A stretch of 64,000 nucleotides of DNA, taken from assembly GCF_047302405.1 (NCBI RefSeq), contig NZ_CP154853.1:3348001-3412000 (forward strand), written 5' to 3'. This DNA is from Alkalihalobacillus sp047302405 (GTDB taxonomy: Bacteria; Bacillota; Bacilli; Bacillales; Bacillaceae_D). This document shows positions 1 through 7,848 of this stretch, piece by piece; the stretch's first letter is position 1; each line of letters starts with the position of its first letter. The position numbers and the translations under genes were made by a program. The notes beneath the pieces are model-generated. The model was given only the letters and a program-made list of their open reading frames with translations. It had not been told where the DNA came from and made no database searches.

Positions 1-1415
1 ACTATATATGCCCAAATACCGGCCGCTACTTTTGGAGCTAGACCGACCAACAAGATAGCCAAACCAATCACGACCCAAATGGCCGGTAAATAGACAAGAG
101 CAGAACCCAAAATACTTCCAAATGATAACGCCTCATCCATCATCGTACTTCCAACCGACCATAAGCCAATCGCCAGCAATAGTTGCATCACAACACTCAC
201 TATAATCGCTAGAACGTAATAACTTCCGAGCACTTTAGTCCGTGATAGGGCACGACTATAAAAATACTCCATTCGATTTTTATTTTCTTCCCCTTTTAAT
301 TTTAATACGACCATTACAGCTGGAATCGCACTAAATAAAGACATAATCGCCATTAAAAGTGTAACAAATTGTTCTGTCATCGTACTGCTCGAATCTTCAG
401 GAATAAAGGCTTGCATAATCTCTAAATCAGCAAAATAGGTTTCTAGTTCTCCTAAAATCGAACCAAAAGTAGCACTTAATACAAAGAGACCGATTGCCCA
501 AGCAATAATATTCGTGCGCTGCTGTCTGAGTGCAAGACCGATGGGTGTTTGTAAAAAACGTGAAGCATGCTTTTTCCCTTTTTTTACAGGAAGAAACCCT
601 GAGTCTATATCACGAATCGCATTTAAATAGAAACCAATAATGGCAATCAAAATGGCCACTCCTATTAATAAGAAAACAGGCCACCAATCATTATCTAAAA
701 AAACAGACGTTCTAACCGTCCAACCAAGGGGAGAGAATAAAGAAATCGTTTCATTACCGACATCCCCTATTGCCCGGACAAGATACATACCAATTAAAAA
801 AGCGAAGGACAATCCAACTGTTCCCTTTGAAGTTTCCGCTAATTGTGCAAATAAAATCGCAAAACTACCAAATAAAAGACCTGATGCCCCTAAAACCATA
901 CCGTATAAAAGGGAACTACTAAAATCAATTCCTTCAACTCCAAGCGAACCTAATCCAATTCCAGTTAATAAAATTATCAACCCATTAGTCATTATTAAAA
1001 CAAGTGTAGCAGCACTTAAATAAGCGAGACGTCCCACAGGAAGAGAGCCAATCATTTCAGTCCGACCATCCTCTTCATCAGCACGAGTACTCTTACTCAC
1101 CAGTAAAATACTCATTATGGCCACAGCGATCGCCGTAAAAAGCAACATCTCATAAGAAAAAATAACTCCAATTCCAACGTTCGTTACGTCAGCTAAATCG
1201 TATCCACTTCCAACCATTGCTTTCATTGCCGGATTTTCCATCGTAAAGGCAAAAGCTTGTTTTGACTGTTCATCTGGATAAATACTCGGATAAGCCGCTG
1301 CAACTGCAAGCGTAATACCTACAATGCCTAGCAACCAAAAGAAGATTTTAAGGCGTTGTTGCTTCAATATCAATTTTGTAATGGCTCCTGTTCCCTTAAA
1401 TAATCGTGAATACAT
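1..1415 (-). CDS. ABC-2 type exporter permease (partial, runs off left edge)
   Basis: About 471 codons are visible from the ATG at 1415; the reading frame is still open at base 1, so the C-terminus is missing. The translation begins MYSRLFKGTGAIT and is very hydrophobic, with two similar halves of about six membrane segments each separated by a basic loop (around KKGKKHASRF). This is the layout of the roughly 530-residue permeases that partner a single ABC ATPase in antibiotic exporters of the tetronasin-resistance (TnrB) type. The start overlaps the stop of the upstream ATPase gene by one base (TAATG), so the two are translationally coupled. Substrate cannot be read from sequence; a drug, peptide or lipid exporter is likely. 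Confidence 0.85.
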   Translation of the reverse strand, partial: MYSRLFKGTGAITKLILKQQRLKIFFWLLGIVGITLAVAAAYPSIYPDEQSKQAFAFTMENPAMKAMVGSGYDLADVTNVGIGVIFSYEMLLFTAIAVAIMSILLVSKSTRADEEDGRTEMIGSLPVGRLAYLSAATLVLIMTNGLIILLTGIGLGSLGVEGIDFSSSLLYGMVLGASGLLFGSFAILFAQLAETSKGTVGLSFAFLIGMYLVRAIGDVGNETISLFSPLGWTVRTSVFLDNDWWPVFLLIGVAILIAIIGFYLNAIRDIDSGFLPVKKGKKHASRFLQTPIGLALRQQRTNIIAWAIGLFVLSATFGSILGELETYFADLEIMQAFIPEDSSSTMTEQFVTLLMAIMSLFSAIPAVMVVLKLKGEENKNRMEYFYSRALSRTKVLGSYYVLAIIVSVVMQLLLAIGLWSVGSTMMDEALSFGSILGSALVYLPAIWVVIGLAILLVGLAPKVAAGIWAYI

Positions 1416-2329
1416 TACACCGAACCTCCCACACTAGAAGCCGTGTGATCTGTCCCTTGATAATGACGCATAAATAAATCCTCTAAGGCCGGTGGGGCAC
1501 TTTCTAATTTTACAAGACCAAATTGACTAATGTGACGAATCACCGTATCGATTTCTTCCGTATCTACTTGGAAGGTAAGCTCTGAATCGACCTCTTGAAT
1601 GTTGTGAACTCCCTTCAGCTCATTTAACGAAACGATTGGTTCTCTTGTTTTAATGACCATATTCGTCCTCGTTAAGTGACGTAGTTCATCGAGCGTCCCC
1701 GTTTCAATAATTTGGCCTTGGCGAATAATTCCAACTCGATCACATAACTTCTCCACTTCAGATAAAATATGGCTCGAGAGTAACACGCTTTTTCCAGCCT
1801 TTTTTGCTTCTAATACACACTCCTGAAAAGTGTGTTCCATTAATGGGTCGAGCCCTGAAGTTGGTTCATCTAAAATAAACAAGTCCACATCAGAAGCAAA
1901 TGCCGCAACTAAGGCCACTTTTTGCCGGTTTCCTTTTGAATAAGTACGGCATTTTTTTGTCGGGTCTAAAGCGAATCTTTGAATCAATTCCTCACGTCGT
2001 TCCTTATTTCCTCCACCACGTAATTTGAGAAATAAGTCAATCACTTCTCCCCCCGATAAATTTGGCCAAAGGTTCACATCTCCTGGTACATAGGCAATTC
2101 GTTTATGAATATCTACAGCATCTTTCCAAACATCCTTCCCAAAAATCTTTGCGTCACCATCTGTCGCTTTTAAAATTCCGAGTAAAACCCGAATCGTTGT
2201 CGATTTCCCCGCTCCATTTGGACCGATAAAACCAAACACCTCGCCCTTTTTCACTTCAAGATTTACTCCATTTAAGGCTTTAAACTTGCCAAATTCTTTT
2301 CGTAAATGGTTAATTTCAATAACAGACAT
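1415..2329 (-). CDS. ABC exporter ATP-binding protein
   Basis: A 304-residue nucleotide-binding subunit. Walker A is GPNGAGKST at 36-44, the signature region is the variant SKGNRQK at 131-137 (common in ABC-2 exporter ATPases in place of LSGGQ), Walker B with DEPTSGLD lies at 150-161 and the switch histidine is H187 in LLSSH. The last 90 residues form the regulatory C-terminal extension usual in drug-exporter ATPases. It drives the two-module permease encoded immediately downstream with a one-base overlap. The divergent TetR gene at 2493 is the probable regulator. ATPase identity is secure; the transported substrate is unknown. Confidence 0.93.
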   Translation of the reverse strand: MSVIEINHLRKEFGKFKALNGVNLEVKKGEVFGFIGPNGAGKSTTIRVLLGILKATDGDAKIFGKDVWKDAVDIHKRIAYVPGDVNLWPNLSGGEVIDLFLKLRGGGNKERREELIQRFALDPTKKCRTYSKGNRQKVALVAAFASDVDLFILDEPTSGLDPLMEHTFQECVLEAKKAGKSVLLSSHILSEVEKLCDRVGIIRQGQIIETGTLDELRHLTRTNMVIKTREPIVSLNELKGVHNIQEVDSELTFQVDTEEIDTVIRHISQFGLVKLESAPPALEDLFMRHYQGTDHTASSVGGSV

Positions 2330-2389
2330 TACCCTTCACTCCTCATATAAAAGACTTTATTTGCTTAGTTTTGTAATATTTTTATCTAT

Positions 2390-2440
2390 ATAGTTCATAA
2401 TATATATAAATAACCCCTTTGACAATACTTTATGAACTAT
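2390..2440. promoter_or_regulatory. Inverted repeat between divergent tetR and ABC genes
   Basis: ATAGTTCATA at 2390-2399 recurs as its exact reverse complement TATGAACTAT at 2431-2440. The arms are 31 bases apart in the intergenic region shared by the divergent exporter and TetR genes, and TTGACA lies between them at 2419-2424. The position suits a repressor site controlling both promoters; the assignment to this TetR protein is inference. Confidence 0.45.
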
Positions 2441-2492
2441 TTCCATTGTTTTATTACATAATTTTGATAAACTTACTTTAGAGGTGAAAGAA

Positions 2493-3077
2493 ATGAATGG
2501 TTTTGAACGACGAAAAGAACAAAAGAAAAAGAATATTATAGAAGCTTCCTTAGCCTTATTTAAAGAATTTGGTATTCAAAAGGTTTCCATTGCCGAAATC
2601 GCCCAAAAAGCTAATGTGTCGCAAGTGACCATATATAATTATTTTGAAAGCAAAGACAATTTAGTTCAGCTGGTTTTTAAATATTATGTCGACCTAGTTT
2701 GGGAAGAACAAAAAGCTTTATTTAATCTTGACCTCCCTTTTAAAGAAAAAATTGAACGTATGATGTTTGAGAAAAATGATTTAACGGACGAAATGGGAGA
2801 GAAATTTTTTCAAGATTTTATGATCGATTATTCAAGCGGAAAAAGTTATGTCGAAGAACTTTATCTAAAAGAAGGGCTTCCTAGATTGATTGAATTATTC
2901 AATGAAGGTAAGAAACAAGGATATATCGATCCAAATATTTCGAACGAAGCAATGTTGCTATATCTCCAAATGTTTAAAGATTTTATGCAACGGAAAGACA
3001 TTGCCCAAACTCTTTTACCAGTAACTCAAGAGTTAACGAAGCTATTCTTTTACGGCATCGTCGGCGAGAGGAAGTAG
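2493..3077 (+). CDS. TetR/AcrR-family transcriptional regulator
   Basis: A 194-residue protein with an N-terminal TetR helix-turn-helix (residues about 6-50: IAEIAQKANVSQVTIYNYF followed by SKDNL) and a divergent ligand-binding C-terminal domain. The chosen start is the ATG at 2493, with GAGGTG at 2481-2486 six bases upstream; the GTG at 2484 lies inside that ribosome binding site and is less likely. It is divergent from the ABC exporter operon and separated from it by a region with a perfect 10 bp inverted repeat, so it probably represses that exporter and itself. The gene ends three bases before a copy of a dispersed repeat. Confidence 0.9.
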   Translation: MNGFERRKEQKKKNIIEASLALFKEFGIQKVSIAEIAQKANVSQVTIYNYFESKDNLVQLVFKYYVDLVWEEQKALFNLDLPFKEKIERMMFEKNDLTDEMGEKFFQDFMIDYSSGKSYVEELYLKEGLPRLIELFNEGKKQGYIDPNISNEAMLLYLQMFKDFMQRKDIAQTLLPVTQELTKLFFYGIVGERK

Positions 3078-3080
3078 GTT

Positions 3081-3104
3081 CTGTCACTCCTCGAATTTTG
3101 TCGA
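3081..3104 (-). repeat. Dispersed repeat copy A, abutting tetR stop
   Basis: On the minus strand this reads TCGACAAAATTCG followed by AGGAGTGACAG, the shared core of a family seen six times in the window (also near 3316, 4004, 36205, 43209 and, folded into a palindrome, 52869). It begins three bases after the TetR stop codon. Confidence 0.6.
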
Positions 3105-3252
3105 TTAAGCAGCTGGTCCAAACTCCCTTTTCAGATCCTTTTATTTTTGACGTCACTGGTGGGCATAATCTCCTTTCCTTTGGTTATATAACCATTTTTT
3201 AACAATTTTATAACGGAGTTCATTTAAATGAATTAACTGAGCATTAGAAATA

Positions 3253-3289
3253 GGCCGCCTCAAACGGTTTAATCCCGTTTAAGACGGCC
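3253..3289 (-). terminator. Hairpin downstream of cupin gene
   Basis: GGCCGCCTCAAACGG (3253-3267) pairs with CCGTTTAAGACGGCC (3275-3289), with G-U pairs. It sits 58 bases past the cupin stop and has no clear T-run, so it may be a weak terminator or an RNA-stabilising hairpin. A related hairpin is at 3927-3964. Confidence 0.45.
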
Positions 3290-3315
3290 CATCCCTTCAA
3301 TCATTCATCTCCAAA

Positions 3316-3345
3316 TCGACATAATTCGAGCGGTGACAGTGCACC
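3316..3345 (+). repeat. Dispersed repeat copy B, abutting cupin stop
   Basis: TCGACATAATTCG then AGCGGTGACAGTGCACC. The repeat ends one base before the stop codon of the minus-strand cupin gene, the same arrangement as copies C and D. Confidence 0.6.
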
Positions 3346-3346
3346 A

Positions 3347-3844
3347 TTAATGCTCTTCAGCCGCGAGTGCAATTGCCTTCGTTTCGTGTACAGTACCATG
3401 AGCGTGATGTGGGGGAGCATAAATGGAGTAAAGTTTTAAAGGCACTTGTCCTGTGTTAATAATGTTATGCCACTTTCCTGCTGGTATAAGAATAGCAAAG
3501 TCTTGCTGAACATGTTGCACATAAGTTAAATGATTTCGGTAGTCCCCCATTTGAACAAGCCCTTGCCCCTGTTCAATCCGTAAAAATTGATCATTATCAG
3601 GATGAATTTCTAAACCAATATCATCCCCAACATTAATACTCATTAATGTGACCTGTAAATGCTCCCCTGTCCATAAAGACTTACGAAATGATTGATTGTT
3701 TTTTGTAGCATTATCAATGTTGACAACAAAAGGTTGCGGCCCATAATCGCTGGTGAAATGACTTAATGGGTGATTTCTTAATGGAACATGGGATTGATTC
3801 AATTGCCTATTTTGATAATAAAAGTATGGAATATGATTAAACAT
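3347..3844 (-). CDS. Single-domain cupin protein
   Basis: The ATG at 3844 follows AAGGGAGA, giving 165 residues; a longer reading from 3886 lacks a ribosome binding site. Cupin motif 1 is around residues 77-95 (GLEIHPDNDQFLRIEQGQG), with H81 and a Q where the usual Glu ligand sits, and motif 2 is PAGKWHNIINTG at 121-132 with H126. The N-terminal third is rich in Tyr, Asn and Gln. The fold is secure. The reaction is not: the family includes sugar isomerases, dioxygenases and non-enzymatic binders, and the altered motif 1 argues against assuming a classical metal site. No signal peptide is present. Confidence 0.8.
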   Translation of the reverse strand: MFNHIPYFYYQNRQLNQSHVPLRNHPLSHFTSDYGPQPFVVNIDNATKNNQSFRKSLWTGEHLQVTLMSINVGDDIGLEIHPDNDQFLRIEQGQGLVQMGDYRNHLTYVQHVQQDFAILIPAGKWHNIINTGQVPLKLYSIYAPPHHAHGTVHETKAIALAAEEH

Positions 3845-3926
3845 GGTTCTCTCTCCCTTCAAAACTCTCTTGCTCTCTCTCAGCATATGCCCTTGTTATT
3901 AGAAAGTTTCTACGCCCCATTCAAAG

Positions 3927-3964
3927 AAACCGTCTCAAACGGTTAATCCCATTTAAGACGGTCC
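3927..3964 (-). terminator. Terminator of OFA transporter gene
   Basis: On the minus strand ACCGTCTTAAATGG pairs with CCGTTTGAGACGGT and is followed by TTCTTTG. It lies about 70 bases past the stop of the transporter gene at 4037. The stem is nearly identical to the hairpin at 3253-3289. Confidence 0.6.
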
Positions 3965-4003
3965 TTTTATCAATCATATCCAAATCAACAAAATCGATCG
4001 TTT

Positions 4004-4036
4004 CCGACAAAATTCGGGTGTGGTGACAGGCATCAC
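4004..4036 (+). repeat. Dispersed repeat copy C, abutting transporter stop
   Basis: CCGACAAAATTCGGGTG followed by TGGTGACAGGCATCACC. Its end touches the TAG stop codon (4037-4039) of the minus-strand transporter gene. Confidence 0.6.
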
Positions 4037-5293
4037 CTACGAGATCATCTGCTTTTGACTTGCTGCTAATTTTTGCTCACTCTTCTTTATATCGAGTTTT
4101 AATAAAATCGATACGATAAAGGCGGCTGTAATTAGTGCTAAGAAGACGAAGAATACAGGTGTATAGCTGCCTGAACGGTCATAAATTTGTGTTACAATTA
4201 CCGGACCGAATACACCACCAAGTGACCATGTTGTTAGCAGAAAACCATGAATGGCCCCTAGTTGTTTTGTTCCAAATAAATCTCCGACAAAGGCTGGTAG
4301 GTTCGAGAAACCACCACCATAGCAACTAACAACGAGCAGTATAAATAGTTGGAATAAAATAATACTTGTTGTAAATGGAAGCGTTAAAAAAGCAACAATT
4401 TGAATCATAAAGAAAATAATGAAGACATTCGGTCGCCCAATATAATCCGATAAAGCGGCCCAGCCCAAACGGCCACCACCATTAAAAATCCCCATGATCC
4501 CAACCATTGTGGCGGCAGCAGCAGCTGATAACCCTACTACTTCCTGTGCCATTGGCGAAGCAACTGCAATCATCATTATTCCAGCTGTCGTATTAATTAG
4601 CATCATCGTCCAAAGCATCCAAAATCGTCTTGTCTTGACCGCTTCAAATGCTGTAAGTTGTTGTAAGTCTTTTTTGACAACTTTTTTTCCAGACGCGATA
4701 TCCTTTTTCATATTAGCAGGCATCCAGCCGTCCGCTGGTGGAGCGATATAAAGAGCTCCAGCTACCATTAATAAGAAATAACAGGCACCCAACACATAAA
4801 AGGTAGATTCAATTCCAATTGAGCCCATTAAGCTATCAGCCACTGGTGCTGTAATTAAAGCCCCTGATCCAAAACCAAGTACGGCCATTCCTGTTGCAAG
4901 ACCTCTCCGATCAGGGAACCATTTGACCAGTGTCGAAACAGGAGAAATATAACCAATTCCAAGGCCTAAACCACTCGCCACTCCATACATCGCTAAAAAT
5001 AACGGGAGGGAGTCAATCATAATAGCGACACCAGAACCCGCTTGTCCAATTCCAAAAAGGACAGCCGCCACTAAAGCTGATTTTCTCGGACCACTCTTTT
5101 CCACGAACTTCCCAAAAAAAGCAGCTGAAGTACCAGCTAATCCCATCATAATTGTAAAGGCAATGGTTACTTCAGTAGCTGTCCAACCCATTTGTTGACT
5201 GATCGGAAAGGTATAAACACTATAAGCATAAGCACCACCAATTGACAGGTGGATGGAGATTGCGGCCAAAGCAATTAGCCATCTGTTTTTCAT
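4037..5293 (-). CDS. OFA-family MFS transporter (oxalate/formate antiporter-like)
   Basis: A 418-residue, 12-segment major facilitator protein. The opening NRWLIALAAISIHLSIGG with AYAYSV, and the segment GYISPVSTLVKWFPDRRG near residue 115-132, are typical of the OFA (oxalate:formate antiporter) family. Cytosolic loops are basic (EKSGPRKSA, then DRRGLATG). These transporters exchange small carboxylates across the cytoplasmic membrane, but many family members have unknown substrates and no oxalate-degrading gene is adjacent. The neighbouring cupin is a single-domain protein, not the two-domain oxalate decarboxylase, so it does not settle the substrate. The gene appears monocistronic with its own terminator. 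Confidence 0.88.
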   Translation of the reverse strand: MKNRWLIALAAISIHLSIGGAYAYSVYTFPISQQMGWTATEVTIAFTIMMGLAGTSAAFFGKFVEKSGPRKSALVAAVLFGIGQAGSGVAIMIDSLPLFLAMYGVASGLGLGIGYISPVSTLVKWFPDRRGLATGMAVLGFGSGALITAPVADSLMGSIGIESTFYVLGACYFLLMVAGALYIAPPADGWMPANMKKDIASGKKVVKKDLQQLTAFEAVKTRRFWMLWTMMLINTTAGIMMIAVASPMAQEVVGLSAAAAATMVGIMGIFNGGGRLGWAALSDYIGRPNVFIIFFMIQIVAFLTLPFTTSIILFQLFILLVVSCYGGGFSNLPAFVGDLFGTKQLGAIHGFLLTTWSLGGVFGPVIVTQIYDRSGSYTPVFFVFLALITAAFIVSILLKLDIKKSEQKLAASQKQMIS

Positions 5294-5620
5294 ATGTAAA
5301 TCCTCCTCTTCGTTGCACCAATTTTTGAGAGCTTCCTCTGCTCCGCTCCATTGAAAGCCCTTACATTAGAAGTATATAATAAATTAACTAAATAATACAA
5401 CAATTTAATTAATTGTATAAATTTCGAATACTACTCTTTGCTCATTTCCCCTTTACTTAAAAGACCCTATATTGAAAAGGTAGCGGTTTATGGTTGTTTA
5501 AAATTTCGCTCAAAAAATTATATAACAACCTTAGAGGTTATATATGGTGATTGTACTGGAAGAGTGGCGTTTGTAGGACAGTTTGAGACTTATTATTTCT
5601 CTTTTGTTTTTAAAATGTGG
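5294..5620. other. AT-rich intergenic region upstream of transporter
   Basis: It holds the ribosome binding site of the transporter gene near 5300-5306 and an AT-rich palindrome, TACAACAATTTAATTAATTG then TATA, at about 5396-5418 that may be part of its promoter. No supported gene was seen; an open frame at 5438-5665 has no ribosome binding site and runs into the tandem repeats. Confidence 0.4.
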
Positions 5621-5984
5621 TTATTGGACATTCTGACTCCCTCCACTTTCTCTTTTGTCCTTTAAACATGAGTTATTGGACATTCTGACTCCCTCCTCTT
5701 TCTCTTTTGTCCTTTAAACTTGGGTTATTGGACATTCTGACTACCTCCTCTTTCTCCTTTGTCCTTTAAACTTGGGTTATTGGACATTCTGACTACCTCC
5801 TCTTTCTCCTTTGCCCTTTAAACTTGGGTTATTGGACATTCTGACTACCTCCTCTTTCTCCTTTGTCCTTTAAACTTGGGTTATTGGACATTCTGACTAC
5901 CTCCTCTTTCTCCTTTGTCCTTTAAACTTGGGTTATTGGACATTCTGACTACCTCCTCTTTCTCTTTTGTCCTAAAACAAATCT
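5621..5984. repeat. Tandem repeat, seven copies of a 52 bp unit
   Basis: TTATTGGACATTCTGACT starts at 5621, 5673, 5725, 5777, 5829, 5881 and 5933, a strict 52-base period. Inner copies are nearly identical and the first and last are the most divergent. Each unit runs GGACATTCTGACTACCTCC, then a CT-rich stretch ending TTTGTCC, then TTTAAACTTGGG; GGACA and TGTCC can pair within each unit. The minus strand is purine-rich. There are no unique spacers, so this is a minisatellite, not CRISPR. No long open frame crosses the array. Confidence 0.95.
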
Positions 5985-5995
5985 AATAGGAAATC

Positions 5996-6030
5996 AAAAA
6001 AGACTCAGAGATCCATTCACCTCTAAGCCT
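5996..6030 (-). terminator. Terminator of alkaline phosphatase gene
   Basis: On the minus strand AGGCTTAGAGG pairs through G-U pairs with TCTCTGAGTCT, followed by TTTTTTG. It is about 40 bases past the phosphatase stop. Confidence 0.75.
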
Positions 6031-6066
6031 TTTATTCGATACTAATCATAGCACCTTTATTGTAAA

Positions 6067-7422
6067 TTATTGATTTCCCACTTTTAATTCAAGCTTCATC
6101 GCCTCAGCTATTCGTTTCGGTATGTCTGTATTATTTAGAACGCCACGGAATAAGTGAGAGGATGGGCCATAGGCATAGAGTGGAACATCGACTCCTGTAT
6201 GTGCCGTTGTTGACCAACCAACATAAGCTCTTTCACTAATGATCTCATTAATGGCAAGCACAAGCACATCATCACTCGCTTCCATAATGCGCTCTTCCTC
6301 TTCTTTAGTTAACTCGGTGTTGGCATAATGTGCCAAAACATTATGTGCATTGCTTCTTTTTTCATTTAATTGACTAGCAATATAGTTTCCTGTTGCTTTA
6401 ACATCATGTAAAACGTCGATATTAGCTAAATATTCATCATAACCACCGACCGTCATACCACCTGTTTCATGGTCGCCTGCAATGACTATTAACGTATTCC
6501 CATCTTGCTCAGCAAATTCCACTGCTTTTTGAACAGCGGCTTCAAACGCCTCCGTCTCTGTCATCGCCCAAGCAGCGTCATGAGCATGTCCAGCCCAATC
6601 TATTTGACTACCCTCTACCATTAAGAAAAAACCATTTCCTTCTTTTGATAATGTTTGAATAGCGGCTTCTGTCATTTCAGCTAAGCTCGGCTCATTTGTT
6701 GTCTGGTTTCGTTCTAATTCTGGTGCCATCGCCTCAGTGGCAAACAGCCCTAGCAATTGTTGATGATCTCCACGAATCGTTAATAATTCATCCCTTGTTT
6801 CAACAAACTGAAAGCCTTTCATCATCGCCTCTTCAATGACATGCCGCTCTGGTTGATTTCCACCTTCCGTTTCTGGTAGAAAATTATTTTTCCCTCCACC
6901 TAAAAGAACATCTACTTTCTCAATCATTTGTAAGGCAATATCAGCCTCACTTCCTCTCGACTCCACATGAGAGGCAAAGACAGCTGGTGTTGCATGTGTC
7001 ACGGTTGAAGTCGCTACTAAACCGGTTGATTTGCCAGCCTCATTTGCTACTTCAAGAATCGTTGTCAATTCTTCGCCATCAGGTGTTACGCTAATCATGC
7101 CATTATTTGTTTTTACACCGGTTTCCATCGCCGTTCCCGCCGCCGCTGAATCCGTCACCCAATTATCTTCTGAATAAGTTTTCATCATTCCAACAAGTAT
7201 CTTATCAAAAATCGTTTCTTTTCCTTTATAAATACGATAGTTTGTCGCATAACCAGTTGAAAATCCATCAGGAATCATAAAAATCACATTCTCGACTTCT
7301 TCTCCCGAGGACTTTTTTACATTCGCTACCTCTTCTGCCCCAGCATGCTGAAAAAAGAGAAAACCAGTTACTAAAATCACTAAAAAGCTTAGCCCTACTC
7401 CGACCCATTTAAATGTCCGCAA
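6067..7422 (-). CDS. phoA: Secreted alkaline phosphatase
   Basis: A 451-residue exported phosphomonoesterase. An N-terminal hydrophobic segment (residues 5-25) ends HAGAEE, a signal peptide or anchor. Metal and catalytic motifs are all present: D52 in MIPDG, nucleophile S92 in TDSAAAGTAM, VTHATPAVFASH, EGSQIDWAGHAHD, AGDHETGG and the C-terminal AHTGVDVPLYAYGP. It releases inorganic phosphate from phosphomonoesters outside the cell using two zinc ions and usually one magnesium. PhoP-box-like hexamers lie upstream at 7488-7504, which would fit phosphate-starvation control. It appears to be a single-gene unit. Several Bacillus paralogues exist, so the symbol denotes the family rather than orthology to a particular copy. 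Confidence 0.93.
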   Translation of the reverse strand: MRTFKWVGVGLSFLVILVTGFLFFQHAGAEEVANVKKSSGEEVENVIFMIPDGFSTGYATNYRIYKGKETIFDKILVGMMKTYSEDNWVTDSAAAGTAMETGVKTNNGMISVTPDGEELTTILEVANEAGKSTGLVATSTVTHATPAVFASHVESRGSEADIALQMIEKVDVLLGGGKNNFLPETEGGNQPERHVIEEAMMKGFQFVETRDELLTIRGDHQQLLGLFATEAMAPELERNQTTNEPSLAEMTEAAIQTLSKEGNGFFLMVEGSQIDWAGHAHDAAWAMTETEAFEAAVQKAVEFAEQDGNTLIVIAGDHETGGMTVGGYDEYLANIDVLHDVKATGNYIASQLNEKRSNAHNVLAHYANTELTKEEEERIMEASDDVLVLAINEIISERAYVGWSTTAHTGVDVPLYAYGPSSHLFRGVLNNTDIPKRIAEAMKLELKVGNQ

Positions 7423-7487
7423 ATCGCATTCCTCCTAAGTAATTAGTAACCTACATTTGAAAGTATAGGAGATTACTATTAAGCTCC

Positions 7488-7504
7488 CTTAAACGTCATG
7501 TAAA
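7488..7504 (-). promoter_or_regulatory. Possible PhoP box upstream of phosphatase
   Basis: The minus strand reads TTTACA, five bases, then TTTAAG. This is two matches to the TT(A/T/C)ACA hexamer repeated at 11 bp that PhoP binds in Bacillus. Only two repeats are convincing, so this is tentative. The rest of 7423-7848 shows no supported gene. Confidence 0.35.
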
Positions 7505-7803
7505 AAAAGATTGAGTTTGTGTGAGATTCACTAAGTTTCAGTAAAGACGTATTTCTTTTTATATCATTTTTATAAATATATAAACTTTACCCTATTCCTT
7601 TTTCATCAAACTAAAGATAGTACGGTAACCTGAAAATCCGTATTTCTCTCTTCAACAATTTAATTTTGAGATTAAAGGAAATGCGGAAGTTCAATACGAA
7701 TAACGACTTACTACTCATGTAACTCTCGGTTTTGCAGAATTTCGGTGCAAACCATCCTGTTATTAATATAAAGCTCTCATACCATCCTACAAATAACAAA
7801 AGC

Positions 7804-7836
7804 CCCAAAAGCTCATAAATAGACTTTTGGGACCAT
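7804..7836 (-). terminator. Terminator of chemoreceptor gene
   Basis: On the minus strand CCCAAAAG pairs with CTTTTGGGG around a 12-base loop and is followed by CTTTTGTT. It lies just past the chemoreceptor stop at 7849. Confidence 0.8.
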
Positions 7837-7848
7837 ACTTCTCTTCTT

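Noticed and set aside
4037..5293. Assigning the transporter and cupin as an oxalate-degradation pair
   Set aside because: The cupin has a single domain with an altered first motif, unlike bicupin oxalate decarboxylase, and no formyl-CoA or oxalyl-CoA genes are present.
5438..5665. 75-residue plus-strand open frame
   Set aside because: No ribosome binding site, ends inside the tandem repeat array, and has no recognisable features.
5621..5984. Regular repeats as a CRISPR array
   Set aside because: The period is a continuous 52 bp tandem repeat with no unique spacers and no cas genes nearby.
7611..7808. 65-residue minus-strand open frame
   Set aside because: Intergenic, no ribosome binding site, runs to the chemoreceptor terminator.
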